64,000 nt of DNA from Bin87 sp963665395. GTDB taxonomy: Bacteria; Chloroflexota; Dehalococcoidia; Lucifugimonadales; UBA3495. This document shows positions 16,517-26,028 of the stretch, in pieces. Position 1 is the first letter of the stretch; every line of letters begins with the position of its first letter. The position numbers and the translations under genes were made by a program. The notes beneath the pieces are model-generated. The model worked only from the letters and a program-made list of their open reading frames with translations. It did no database searches and was not told the origin of the DNA. The stretch is taken from the NCBI GenBank assembly GCA_963665395.2, contig OY762251.1:1240001-1304000 (forward strand). Direction: 5' to 3'.

Positions 16517-18601
16517 ATGTCACGTATAACCGGATGGATTGTTGTCTGTGGACTCATCGCGCTCCTGATTGCCCTGCTGGGATGCACCAGGGAGGTGGTA
16601 CGCGAGGTGGAAGTGGTGCGGGACGTGGAGGTGACGCGGGATGTTGAGGTAGTGGTTACGGCTACGCCGGGACCGGACTCCGCCCAATCGGCGTTGCCGG
16701 CTCAACCACCCACCGCCGCCGCCCAGCCGTCCACGCCGGCCCAGCCCACCGCAGCGCCGCCAGCGCCGGCTCCCCAGCCCACGCCGGCAAGCCCCGCCGC
16801 CGGGCAGGATGTGGAGTATGTGTACCAGCTGGGCATTTCGGCGGACCTGACCACCACCAATTTCTGGGCCTACCTGGGACCCGACGGAACCATCTGGAAC
16901 CAGTATGTCCTGGGCGGCGGCGCGGCCTCCCTTTACAGCTACTCCGCCCAGCGGTTTGACTGGATCCCGTCTCTGGCCGCCGATTTCCCGACCGCCCTGC
17001 AAGAGGAAACCATCGGCGGCGAAACCTTCTGGACCACCGAGGTCCCGTTGAAGCCGGGCGTCAAGTGGAGCGACGGCAACGAAATCACCGCCGACGATTT
17101 TGTGTTCACCGCCCACACCGTTATCGACCTGGAGCTCTCCGGCAACTGGCCTTCAATCGTGGACCAGGAGTTTTTTGACCACGCCGAAGCCCTGGACTCC
17201 CACCGGCTCAAGCTCTACTTCAAGCAGAAGCCCGGCCTGGCCCGCTGGCAGTTCGGCATTGCCTTCATGCCCATCCTGTCCCAAGCCTATTGGGCGCCGG
17301 TGGTTGCTGAGGCCAAGCAGGCCGGCGAAATCGCGGACCAGCAGAAGGCCCTCTACGCCCACGTTCCCGAAAACGAACCCACCGCCGGCGGCTACGGCTT
17401 CGACCGGTGGGAACGGGGCGCCTTCGCGGAAAAGGCCCGCAACCCCGATTACTTCTTCCGCGACAGCATGGTTACCCAGTACGCCAACGGTGCCTACGCC
17501 GAGTCCAAAGCCGGCGCCTATGAGTTCACCGCCTACGGCGAACCGGACGGCGACAAGTCGCTGGAATACACCGTTGGCCCCTTCGCCGACAGCGCCATCT
17601 ACTCCATCTACGGCAGCCAGGACGCCACCGTGCTGGCCCTGAAGAAAGGCGATATCGACTTCATGCTCAACCCCCTGGGCCTGTCCCGGGGCTTGCAGGA
17701 GCAGTTGCAGGGCGAGGACGGGCTGACCGTCATCGAAAACCCGTCCGACGGTATGCGCTACCTCGGCTTCAACTTCCGCAAGGAGCCCATGGGCAATAAA
17801 GCCTTCCGGCAGGCGGTGGCAACCCTCATCGATAAGGAGTTCATCACCAGCACCGTGCTGCAAGGCGTGGCCTTCCCCATGTACGCCACGGTGCCCCAGG
17901 GCAACCAGGCGTGGTACAACCCCGACGTCCCGTTGATTGGCAAAGACTTGAGCCGGGGCGAGCGCATCGCCCAGGCCGTGAAATTGCTCAAGGACGCCGG
18001 CTTCACCTGGGAAACCGAGCCCCAGGTCAGCGAGGATGGCCGGTTCGTCGAGCAGCAGGGCGAGGGCCTCCGGATGCCCAACGGCGAACCCATGCCGGAA
18101 ATAACCGTGCTGGCCCCCAGCCCCGGCTACGACCCCCTGCGTTCCACCTTCGCCATCTGGATTGAGCGGTGGCTCAACGAGGTGGGCATCCCTCTGCGGG
18201 CCGACCTCACCGGCTTCAACCTCATCGTGGACAAGGTGTTCAACCGCCAGGAATTCGATATGTGGATCCTCGGCTGGGGCCTGAGCCTCTACCCCGACTA
18301 CCTGGAAGCCTTCTTCCACAGCCGCCACTCCGATCTGGAGGGACACAACGCCGGCGGCTACAACAACCCCGAATTCGATAAACTGGCCGACGACCTGCTG
18401 GCCGAAACCGAGGTAGAGGCGGCCCGCCAACTGGTCTTCCAGATGCAAGCCTTCCTCGCCGACGACCTCCCCTACGTGCCCCTCTTCGACACCCCCCTGG
18501 TGGAAGCCTACCGCAGCGACCGCATCGAATACCCCTACACCTACTCCCTGGGTGGTCTCCAGGACGCCGCCGGCCTGACCACGCTGGTGCAGTTCAAATA
18601 G
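16517..18601 (+). CDS. Peptide-type ABC transporter substrate-binding lipoprotein
   Basis: A 694-residue protein. The signal sequence ends in LIALLGC, a lipobox with the lipidated Cys. A charged REV/VEV linker ending VVVTATP and a Pro/Ala-rich spacer (to about residue 95) follow, an arrangement common in Chloroflexota binding proteins. The body is a family 5 solute-binding protein (DppA/OppA type): VPLKPGVKWSDGNEITADDF, the RYLGFNFRKEPMGNKAFRQA block, and an N-GGYNNPEFDKL region near the C-terminus. It is somewhat longer than typical DppA (about 530) because of the linker and inserts. ATG 16517 has GAGGTGG 5-12 nt upstream. Permeases and ATPases follow at 20462-25806, separated by an IS4 insertion. 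Confidence 0.9.
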   Translation: MSRITGWIVVCGLIALLIALLGCTREVVREVEVVRDVEVTRDVEVVVTATPGPDSAQSALPAQPPTAAAQPSTPAQPTAAPPAPAPQPTPASPAAGQDVEYVYQLGISADLTTTNFWAYLGPDGTIWNQYVLGGGAASLYSYSAQRFDWIPSLAADFPTALQEETIGGETFWTTEVPLKPGVKWSDGNEITADDFVFTAHTVIDLELSGNWPSIVDQEFFDHAEALDSHRLKLYFKQKPGLARWQFGIAFMPILSQAYWAPVVAEAKQAGEIADQQKALYAHVPENEPTAGGYGFDRWERGAFAEKARNPDYFFRDSMVTQYANGAYAESKAGAYEFTAYGEPDGDKSLEYTVGPFADSAIYSIYGSQDATVLALKKGDIDFMLNPLGLSRGLQEQLQGEDGLTVIENPSDGMRYLGFNFRKEPMGNKAFRQAVATLIDKEFITSTVLQGVAFPMYATVPQGNQAWYNPDVPLIGKDLSRGERIAQAVKLLKDAGFTWETEPQVSEDGRFVEQQGEGLRMPNGEPMPEITVLAPSPGYDPLRSTFAIWIERWLNEVGIPLRADLTGFNLIVDKVFNRQEFDMWILGWGLSLYPDYLEAFFHSRHSDLEGHNAGGYNNPEFDKLADDLLAETEVEAARQLVFQMQAFLADDLPYVPLFDTPLVEAYRSDRIEYPYTYSLGGLQDAAGLTTLVQFK

Positions 18602-18670
18602 CGGCTTTCTGGCGGCAACGTTCCGTTTCGGGGTGGTGCGGTTGCGTGGATGTCCGTAATGGCAAACGTA

Positions 18671-20127
18671 GGGGCGAATAATTATTCGCCCCATAGGCAT
18701 CAAGTTAGGGGGTACAAATGGGAAGCTACCGGTAAGATGGTGATTGCATTCCAATCAATCGCCACCGGAGCTTCCCATGAGCAGTGTACCAGAAGTTGCC
18801 CAGGCTATGAGCGAGGTTCTCGCCGCCGGCGCCGAGCAAGCCGCCGCGGCGACAGGACTGGTCCAGCGACGTTCCAAACTCAGCGGCAGTATCTTCACGC
18901 AGACCCTGGTTTTCGGGTGGTTGGCGGACCCGGACGCCAGCCTGTGCTCCCTGACCCAGATGGCGGCCACCTTGGGGGTGGAAATCAGCTCGCAGGCCCT
19001 GTTCCAGCGGTTCACCCCTCGGGCGGCCGAGTGTTTGCGGCAAGTCCTGGCGGCAGCGGTAGTGGAGGTGATTGCCGCGGAGCCGGTGGCCATTCCGGTA
19101 TTGCAGCGGTTCAGCGCCGTGCTGGTGCAAGATAGTTCAGTGGTCATGCTGCCCGATGCACTGCGGGAAATCTGGGCGGGCTGCGGCGGCAGCGGTTCCT
19201 ACGGACAGTCGGCGTTGAAGTTGCAAGTGCGGCTGGACTTGACCACGGGCCGGATGCTGGGTCCCTTCCTGGATCATGGCCGGACCCCGGACAGCCATTC
19301 CCCAGTGCAGAGCGCGCCGCTACCGCCGGGGGCTTTGCGCCTGGCCGATTTGGGGTATTACCGCCTGGACACCTTCCGGGAAATAGCCCAGCAAAGCGGC
19401 TATTTCCTGTCCCGGTACAAGACCGGCACCAAACTCTACCAGTGCGACGGCGCCGAACTGGACTTGGCGCGGTTGCTGTCCACTCCCGCCGCCACCAGCA
19501 TCGACCAGCCGGTATTGCTGGGCAGTGCCCACCGCTTGCCCGTCCGTCTGCTGGGCGCCAGAGTACCCCCGGAAGTAGGCGCCCAGCGGCGCCGTCAACT
19601 GAAAGACCAAGCCCGCAAGAAACAGCAGCAACCCAGCAAAGCCCGTCTGGCTCTCTGCGATTGGACCATTTACGTAACCAACGCGCCCGTGGCCCTGCTG
19701 AACCGGGAGGAAGCCTTGATCTTGGCCCGCGCCCGCTGGCAGATTGAACTGCTTTTCAAGCTGTGGAAACAGCGCGGCGGCATTGACCGCTGGCGCTCGG
19801 CAAACCCCTGGCGGATACTCTGCGAGGTCTATGCCAAACTGGTAGCCATGGTCATCCTGCACTGGACCTTGCTGACTGCGGTCTGGATGTACCCGAACCG
19901 CAGTCTGGTCAAGGCTGCGCATACGGTCCGCCGCTACGCCGTAATGCTGGCCAGCGCCATGACCGGAATAATGGCCCTGGCCACCGTCATCGAACAGATT
20001 GGCTTATGCCTGCGCGCCGGGTGTAGAATTGAAGGGCGTCGGCAACGCCCCAGCGCCTATCAATTATTGCTCGCCCTGGACGATAACGCTTAACTTGATG
20101 CCTATGGGGCGAATAATTATTCGCCCC
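18671..20127. mobile_element. IS4-family insertion sequence inside a palindromic repeat
   Basis: The IS core runs 18693-20105 (1413 bp), with inverted ends ATAGGCATCAAGTTA / TAACTTGATGCCTAT. Immediately outside both ends stands the same 22-bp palindrome (GGGGCGAATAATT and complement; 18671-18692 and 20106-20127), which elsewhere in the window exists as a single GTAGGGGC...GCCCCTAC unit. The element has therefore inserted in the palindrome and duplicated 10 to 22 bp of it. It separates the lipoprotein gene from the permease genes. Confidence 0.8.
18777..20093 (+). CDS. IS4-family transposase
   Basis: A 438-residue DDE transposase. Catalytic residues visible: Asp119 in VLVQDSSVV, Asp191 in RLADLGYYRL, and Glu324 in ARWQIELLFKLWKQ (the YREK-like IS4 signature). 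It appears full length and intact. ATG 18777 has GGAG 6 nt upstream; a TTG at 18744 is in frame but less likely. Contained entirely within the inverted repeats of the IS at 18693-20105, ending 12 bp before the right end. Confidence 0.88.
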   Translation: MSSVPEVAQAMSEVLAAGAEQAAAATGLVQRRSKLSGSIFTQTLVFGWLADPDASLCSLTQMAATLGVEISSQALFQRFTPRAAECLRQVLAAAVVEVIAAEPVAIPVLQRFSAVLVQDSSVVMLPDALREIWAGCGGSGSYGQSALKLQVRLDLTTGRMLGPFLDHGRTPDSHSPVQSAPLPPGALRLADLGYYRLDTFREIAQQSGYFLSRYKTGTKLYQCDGAELDLARLLSTPAATSIDQPVLLGSAHRLPVRLLGARVPPEVGAQRRRQLKDQARKKQQQPSKARLALCDWTIYVTNAPVALLNREEALILARARWQIELLFKLWKQRGGIDRWRSANPWRILCEVYAKLVAMVILHWTLLTAVWMYPNRSLVKAAHTVRRYAVMLASAMTGIMALATVIEQIGLCLRAGCRIEGRRQRPSAYQLLLALDDNA

Positions 20128-20195
20128 TACACAGAGAAACTACCTGGATTGGAATACTGCCCTTCCTGGCATAGGACTGCCGGCACGCACCAGCA

Positions 20196-20375
20196 TCAAA
20201 CCGACCAATATGCCTCAACCTCGGCGCTCGTAGAACCTTGTTGCTCTGCTGATGATTGCGAGCGACGCATCGAGCGGTAGCCGTTGATCGCGAGTCCGGC
20301 CAGCCCGCCAAAGAACAAGACCATCCCCGCGGTCACCATGACCACTAACAGGATAATAACCAGAATGTCCCCCAT
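20196..20375 (-). CDS. Small single-pass membrane protein (59 residues)
   Basis: Begins MGDILVIILLVVMVTAGMVL and continues FFGGLAGLAI, one long hydrophobic helix, then NGYRSMRR and a short polar tail. GGAGG is 9 nt before the ATG at 20375, and the hydrophobic-then-basic order suggests N-out/C-in topology. It lies opposite to the ABC permease genes, between the IS and the first permease, so the two probably share a divergent promoter region (20376-20461). Family not recognised. The good ribosome-binding site and codon use make it a likely real gene. Confidence 0.6.
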   Translation of the reverse strand: MGDILVIILLVVMVTAGMVLFFGGLAGLAINGYRSMRRSQSSAEQQGSTSAEVEAYWSV

Positions 20376-20461
20376 GATGCGCCCTCCGCACGGCTGGGTT
20401 GTATATTAGCAACTTGCGCTCAATTCACTCAATCGTATCGTAAGGAAAAGCGAACCCCACG

Positions 20462-21613
20462 ATGACCGGATACCTCGTCAAACGCGCCGGCCAGATGGCG
20501 CTGACCCTGTTCCTGATCGTCTCGTTGACGTTCTTCCTGGTGCAGGCGCAGCCGGGCGACTATGCCACCTTCTACGCGCTGAACCCCGACCTGCCGGCCG
20601 AAGTGCGCGCGCAGATCAAGGCGTCCTTCGGGCTGGACAAGCCCCTGTGGGAACAGTACCTCATCCACATGAAGAACACCTTCACCGGCAACTTCGGCGT
20701 TTCCTTCGGACACTTCCCCCGTCCGGTCATCGAGGTGCTGGCCGAGCGGATACCACGGACGGCGGTGCTGTTCCTCACCGCCACGGCGTCGTCCTTCTAC
20801 ATCGGGTTCTTCCTGGGCAAGGCTATCGCGTGGCGACGCGGCGGCGTGCTGGAGTACGCCGCCACCATCTCCGGCGCGACCCTGTTCACCGCGTTCACGC
20901 CGGCCTTCGCCCTGATGATGATCTGGATCTTCGCCTTCAAGCTGGGCTGGCTGCCCGTGGGCAAGTTCCTGGATCCGCTGATCTGGCGAGGCGCGGACGT
21001 CTCGGCCAATCACGTCTTCAGCTATATGCTGCTCACCGCCGCCGCCTTCATCGTCTTCGCGTTCCTGGTCCTGTTCTTATTCAGGAAGGCCGGCCGCATC
21101 GGGCCGGCGCGGTTTGCGCTTCCGGTTATCGCTTTGTCGGCGGTGGCTATCCCACTGGCCTGGGCCTTCTCCGACATCGGCTATCTCGCGCTGGACATCC
21201 TGCGGCACATGATCCTGCCCATCGTCACGCTGACGCTCATATCCTTCGCCGGCACCATGCTGCTGACGCGAAACAGTATGCTGGAAACCATGCGGGAGGA
21301 CTACGTGATGGCCGCCCGGGCCAAGGGCCTGCCCGAAAAGCTGGTGCGCGACCGCCACGCCGCCCGCAACGCCCTGCTGCCCGTGGTAACCAGCCTGGTG
21401 TACAGCCTCATTTTCGCCATCGACGGCAGCGTAATCATCGAAGGCGTGTTCTCCTGGCCCGGCACCGGAATGACCCTGCTGGAGGCCGTGCGCTCCGAAG
21501 ACCTGCCCCTGGTCATGGGTTCCATGGTGTTCATCGGCCTGTTCTCGTTAGTCGCCCACGTCATCGTAGATGTGCTCTACGTGTACCTCGACCCCCGGAT
21601 CCGCTACCAGTGA
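20462..21613 (+). CDS. ABC transporter permease, DppB/OppB type
   Basis: A 383-residue membrane protein. The N-terminal helix VKRAGQMALTLFLIVSLTFF, the periplasmic PGDYATFYALNPDLP..FGLDKPLWEQYL block and a C-terminal five-helix permease domain are all characteristic. The EAA-loop that docks on the ATPase is seen as EDYVMAARAKGLPEKLVRDRH. A longer-than-usual cytoplasmic/periplasmic insertion with two extra hydrophobic segments lies near 180-225. It ends in LYVYLDPRIRYQ, as in DppB. It pairs with the permease at 21729 and ATPases at 23553 and 24766. Confidence 0.9.
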   Translation: MTGYLVKRAGQMALTLFLIVSLTFFLVQAQPGDYATFYALNPDLPAEVRAQIKASFGLDKPLWEQYLIHMKNTFTGNFGVSFGHFPRPVIEVLAERIPRTAVLFLTATASSFYIGFFLGKAIAWRRGGVLEYAATISGATLFTAFTPAFALMMIWIFAFKLGWLPVGKFLDPLIWRGADVSANHVFSYMLLTAAAFIVFAFLVLFLFRKAGRIGPARFALPVIALSAVAIPLAWAFSDIGYLALDILRHMILPIVTLTLISFAGTMLLTRNSMLETMREDYVMAARAKGLPEKLVRDRHAARNALLPVVTSLVYSLIFAIDGSVIIEGVFSWPGTGMTLLEAVRSEDLPLVMGSMVFIGLFSLVAHVIVDVLYVYLDPRIRYQ

Positions 21614-21642
21614 TTGCGCCCCAACTAAACCGCTGCCAAGTT

Positions 21643-21733
21643 TGTCATCGCGAGGAGCGTAGCGACGTGGCGATCCCGATGCCGGAACGCCGCTCCCCCG
21701 TTGACGAGATTGCCGCGCTTCGCTCGCAATGAC
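21643..21733. repeat. CATTGCGAGG-type dispersed inverted repeat
   Basis: TGTCATCGCGAGGAGCGTAG on the left and CTTCGCTCGCAATGACA on the right. The ATG in the right arm (21729-21731) is the start codon of the next permease. Other copies: 24636-24748, 44891-44984, 52210-52313, 53653-53742, 54461-54563, 55253-55317 (half), 63213-63317. Confidence 0.75.
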
Positions 21734-22718
21734 AGTTCCAGAGAGAATCGGCATCCGCGATGACCCGCCGCAGTTTGAACTCGGCCGGAGCCGGTCGCAA
21801 CTCGCCCTGGCGCGGACGCGGCTGGCCCTGCGCTCCTTCCGCAACGGCTGGGCCATATTCCTGGAAAGCCGCATCGGTGTGCTGTCCCTGTCCATCATCG
21901 TCCTGTTCGCCCTCATGGCGATTTCCCACCCCATCCTGATGGCCACCGTGTGGGACGCCGACACCTACGACCCGGTCACCGGCTACGCCTTCGACCGCCT
22001 GGATCATCCGGCCCCGCCCAACTGGCGGCATCCGCTGGGCACCGACCCGCTGGGCCGCGACGTGCTGAGCCAACTGCTTTCCAGCACCCGCTCCGAGTTC
22101 GTCCTGGGCATCACCGCCGCCCTGGTCACCGTGGGCATCGCCACCACCGTCGGCGCGGTGGCCGCCTACTACGGCGGCTTGGTGGATGTGCTGTTCATGC
22201 GGCTGGCCGACCTGATTATCGCCCTGCCCGGCATCTCCCTGCTCATCGTGTTGAGCGCGCTGTTCCACCTCAACCTCTTCTACCTGGCCCTGATCATCGG
22301 CGTGCTGGGCGGTTTCGGCGGCACGGCCATCATCCTGAAGTCTCAGGCGTTGAGCATCCGGGTCAAGCCTTACATTGAGGCGGCGCGGGCGGCCGGCGGC
22401 GGTCACTTTCACATCATCTTCGTCCACATCATCCCCAACCTGCTGCCCCTGTCCCTGCTCTACATGATGTTCACCGTCACCGGAGCCATCTTCGCCGAGG
22501 CGGTGCTGTCCTTCCTCGGCCTCCTCGACCTCCGCATGAGCTGGGGCATCATGATCCACACCGCCAACACCGGCGGCTACCTATTGGGCGGCACCAAATA
22601 CTGGTGGCTGGTCATCCCCGCCGGCGCGTCCATCACCTTCCTGTGCAGCGCCTTCTACCTGGTGGGCCGCGCCCTGGACGAAGTGGTCAACCCCCGGCTG
22701 CGCCGGCAGGATGGGTGA
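21729..22718 (+). CDS. ABC transporter permease, DppC/OppC type
   Basis: A 329-residue membrane protein. N-terminal helix SRIGVLSLSIIVLFALMAIS, then HPLGTDPLGRDVLSQLL, the hallmark of the DppC family, and an EAA loop KPYIEAARAAGGGHFHIIFVH. The usual first start is the ATG lying within the right arm of the dispersed repeat 21643-21733, with no obvious ribosome-binding site, so the N-terminal dozen residues (VPERIGIRDDPP) may be repeat-derived or the true start may be further in. Forms the membrane pore with the permease upstream. Confidence 0.88.
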   Translation: MTVPERIGIRDDPPQFELGRSRSQLALARTRLALRSFRNGWAIFLESRIGVLSLSIIVLFALMAISHPILMATVWDADTYDPVTGYAFDRLDHPAPPNWRHPLGTDPLGRDVLSQLLSSTRSEFVLGITAALVTVGIATTVGAVAAYYGGLVDVLFMRLADLIIALPGISLLIVLSALFHLNLFYLALIIGVLGGFGGTAIILKSQALSIRVKPYIEAARAAGGGHFHIIFVHIIPNLLPLSLLYMMFTVTGAIFAEAVLSFLGLLDLRMSWGIMIHTANTGGYLLGGTKYWWLVIPAGASITFLCSAFYLVGRALDEVVNPRLRRQDG

Positions 22719-22737
22719 TGCCCGCGGCGTACCCGTG

Positions 22738-22971
22738 CTAAGCGGTTTGTCTGGCGTTGGATTCGTTGGGACGTTGTCGCGATTCCCAATCTTGGATCTC
22801 ATCTCGAAGTTCCTGTAGGATGCTTCGCGCCGCGTTCACCTTGGCTTGGCGTATAGCCGGATCCTCGTCAGGGATGCTTCGCGCCTCGCCGCTTTCCATA
22901 CGGTCCACTAATCGCGAGAATGTCCGCACCCGATCTTGAGTTACCCAGTATTGTTTTTCGTTTTCAATCAT
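22738..22971 (-). CDS. Small antitoxin-like protein (77 residues)
   Basis: All-helical and charged: WVTQDRVRTFSRLVDRMESG, then AIRQAKVNAARSILQELRDE. It overlaps the stop-side of the upstream DUF6932-like gene by 4 nt (22968-22971), indicating coupling. The helical layout and pairing with a nucleotidyltransferase-like gene suggest a toxin-antitoxin module, but I cannot say which partner is toxic. It is on the strand opposite to the ABC transporter genes that flank it. Confidence 0.6.
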   Translation of the reverse strand: MIENEKQYWVTQDRVRTFSRLVDRMESGEARSIPDEDPAIRQAKVNAARSILQELRDEIQDWESRQRPNESNARQTA

Positions 22972-23405
22972 GGCAGTGTCCCTAAGTCTATGGCGATTAT
23001 ACCTTTGGGAACGGCCTGCTGGTCGGTTTGGAAAAATTCGAGGAAAGTTCTACCGTGCTCGTCAGCTTCCCAATCGGCGGGGAAAAGTTCGCCGCCGAAG
23101 GCTTGCTTCTGCGCTTGACGGCGATTGCTGAAGTCCAGCAGTGTTGCATCTAACAGTCGAGGATCCACATTCACCGTTTCCCATGCAACGTCGAAGTCGC
23201 CGGGGTCTTCCTTATCGGTAGCGAAGCTCCCGTCAAGGTAGATTTTTCGGCATCCGGATTGTTGCAGGCTGTGCAGGGATCGAAGCAAGCCTCGTAGTAG
23301 CTCGCACCGACGTGCGTTGGTTCCTAGGCGTTCGGCAGCTTGTTGCCAGGTGGCTTCGTGAATTCCCGGAGGCAGATAACCGTTGGGCTGGAATGGCGGG
23401 ATCAT
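22968..23405 (-). CDS. DUF6932-like nucleotidyltransferase-fold protein
   Basis: A 145-residue protein. FQPNGYLPPGIHEATWQQ at the N-terminus, a helical GTNARRCELLRGLLRSLHSL, and IYLDGSFATDKEDPGDFDVA near 55-75. The GS-x(8)-DFDV segment resembles the GS..D-x-D signature of minimal nucleotidyltransferases, and the family commonly sits beside a small helical partner, as here. It precedes the 77-residue gene with a 4-nt overlap. The pair appears to have inserted, in opposite orientation, between the second permease and first ATPase genes. Confidence 0.65.
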   Translation of the reverse strand: MIPPFQPNGYLPPGIHEATWQQAAERLGTNARRCELLRGLLRSLHSLQQSGCRKIYLDGSFATDKEDPGDFDVAWETVNVDPRLLDATLLDFSNRRQAQKQAFGGELFPADWEADEHGRTFLEFFQTDQQAVPKGIIAIDLGTLP

Positions 23406-23552
23406 CGGCTTCGGCTCAGCGTTAACGCCTTGACGAGATTCTATGTCGTTTGTCGGTACGACGCAATGGTCTGGAGTTCACGTTCGCGCAAGTCAAGATA
23501 CCGGCGCTTTTTCTGTGTGGGACGTACCCTTTAACCGGGCGTTAGTGGTAAT

Positions 23553-24599
23553 TTGTCCGGGCGCCTTAAAATTCCGGTGAACCTGATCCTGACGACTCCC
23601 GGGCGGATAACAACGTTGCATACCCCTCCTGTTCTCAAAGTGGTTGACCTCTCCCTCCGCTACCAGACCCGCCAGGGCCCCGTCCAGGCCGTGCGCGGCG
23701 TCAGCTTCGACCTGGCGCAGGGGCAATCCCTCGGTCTGGTGGGCGAGTCCGGCTGCGGCAAGACCTCCGTCGCCAACTGCCTGATGCGCCTGCTGCCCGA
23801 CAACGCCCGGCTCACCGCGGGCCAGGTCCTGCTGGAAGGCGTGGACTTGCTGCTGCTGTCGGAAGAGGATATGCGCCAGTGTCGCTGGAGCCGCATCGCC
23901 ATGGTGTTCCAGGCCGCGATGAACTCCTTGGATCCGGTGTACAAGGTCGGGCAGCAGGTTATCGAGGCCATCGAAGCCCACGAGGTCGAAACCACCGTTG
24001 CCGCCGCCCGGGAGCGGGTAGCCCGGCTGTTCCGCATGGTCGGCCTGGACCCGCAGCTGATGGAGCGCTACCCCCACGAGTTCAGCGGCGGTATGCGCCA
24101 GCGGGCCGTCATCGCCATGGCCCTGTCCTGCGACCCCGCCGTCATCATCGCCGACGAGCCGACCACCGCCCTGGACGTCATCGTCCAGGATCGCATCCTC
24201 CGGGAGCTGAAAGCCGTCCAGCAGGAGTTGCGGATGGCCATGATCTACATCAGCCACGACATCGGTGTGGTGGCCGAGGTCACCGACCGCATGGGGGTGA
24301 TGTACGCCGGCAACCTGGTGGAGCTGGGCGACACCGACGACGTATTTCGCGCGCCCCTGCATCCCTACACGGCGGCGCTCATGTCGTCCTTCCCCAGCGT
24401 CAGCGGCGAGAAGACGGCCCTGACCACCCTGCCGGGCGAACCGCCCAACCTCATCGACCCGCCCCCGGGCTGCCCTTTCCACCCCCGCTGCGCCCACGCC
24501 ACCGACCAGTGCCGCCACGAATACCCGCCCCAGGTCAGCCGGGGAACGCAATGGGCCGCCTGCTGGCATCCATTGAATGAGCAAGATGCAGCAGGATAG
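23553..24599 (+). CDS. ABC transporter ATP-binding protein, DppD/OppD type
   Basis: About 348 residues. Walker A GESGCGKTS, Q-loop in VFQAAMNSLDP, signature FSGGMRQR, Walker B AVIIADEPTTALD and the switch His in ISHDIGVV are intact. The C-terminal oligopeptide-transporter extension ends with PPPGCPFHPRCAHATDQC, whose cysteines coordinate a cluster or metal in related proteins. The start is uncertain: the frame opens with a TTG at 23553, but a GTG at 23577 or a TTG near 23616 would equally fit the family; none has a strong ribosome-binding site. Pairs with the ATPase at 24766. Confidence 0.87.
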   Translation: MSGRLKIPVNLILTTPGRITTLHTPPVLKVVDLSLRYQTRQGPVQAVRGVSFDLAQGQSLGLVGESGCGKTSVANCLMRLLPDNARLTAGQVLLEGVDLLLLSEEDMRQCRWSRIAMVFQAAMNSLDPVYKVGQQVIEAIEAHEVETTVAAARERVARLFRMVGLDPQLMERYPHEFSGGMRQRAVIAMALSCDPAVIIADEPTTALDVIVQDRILRELKAVQQELRMAMIYISHDIGVVAEVTDRMGVMYAGNLVELGDTDDVFRAPLHPYTAALMSSFPSVSGEKTALTTLPGEPPNLIDPPPGCPFHPRCAHATDQCRHEYPPQVSRGTQWAACWHPLNEQDAAG

Positions 24600-24635
24600 C
24601 CACATTGCCACATACTCCAACCCAAACGAGCAACC

Positions 24636-24748
24636 TGTCATTGCGAGCGAAGCGTGGCAATCTCGTCGGGGTAGAAATGATGGTTACGGGTGGTCGTCAT
24701 TACCTCAACGAGATTGCCACGAATGCCTGACAGCATTCTCGCAATGAC
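24636..24748. repeat. CATTGCGAGG-type dispersed inverted repeat
   Basis: TGTCATTGCGAGCGAAGCGT and TGGCAATCTCG at the left are mirrored by CGAGATTGCCACG and CTCGCAATGACAG at the right. It occupies nearly the whole gap between the two ATPase genes. Confidence 0.75.
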
Positions 24749-24765
24749 AGGAAGCGACGGTAACT

Positions 24766-25806
<1,041 letters not shown>

Positions 25807-25823
25807 AGCGGCTGGAAGCATTG

Positions 25824-25904
25824 TCAGAATCAGGATTTATGGATTACCAGGATTGGAGCCGTTTGCCAATGAAGACCTCCCAATCCTGATAATCCTGATT
25901 CTGA
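25824..25904. repeat. REP-like imperfect palindrome after the transporter cassette
   Basis: TCAGAATCAGGATTTATGGA and ATAATCCTGATTCTGA with inner CCAGGATTGG/CCAATCCTG arms: a variant (AATCAGG for AAGCAGG) of the family at 14858. It may serve as terminator for the ABC genes. Confidence 0.7.
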
Positions 25905-26028
25905 CGATCCCGGTGAATCGGACACACGTGATATAAGGCCCGTCCTTGCCGGCGCTCTGCCCCGCCGTTACAATCTGCCCACCCACCGCCATTCTCCGGC
26001 CGCCAGTCCGCGGCCCGCAGGAGGCCCA

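Noticed and set aside
20131..20195. Right end of a 25-bp-ended MITE beyond the IS4 copy
   Set aside because: A degenerate left end is visible near 18618, but no AAACCACCTAAAACGG right end follows the second palindrome.
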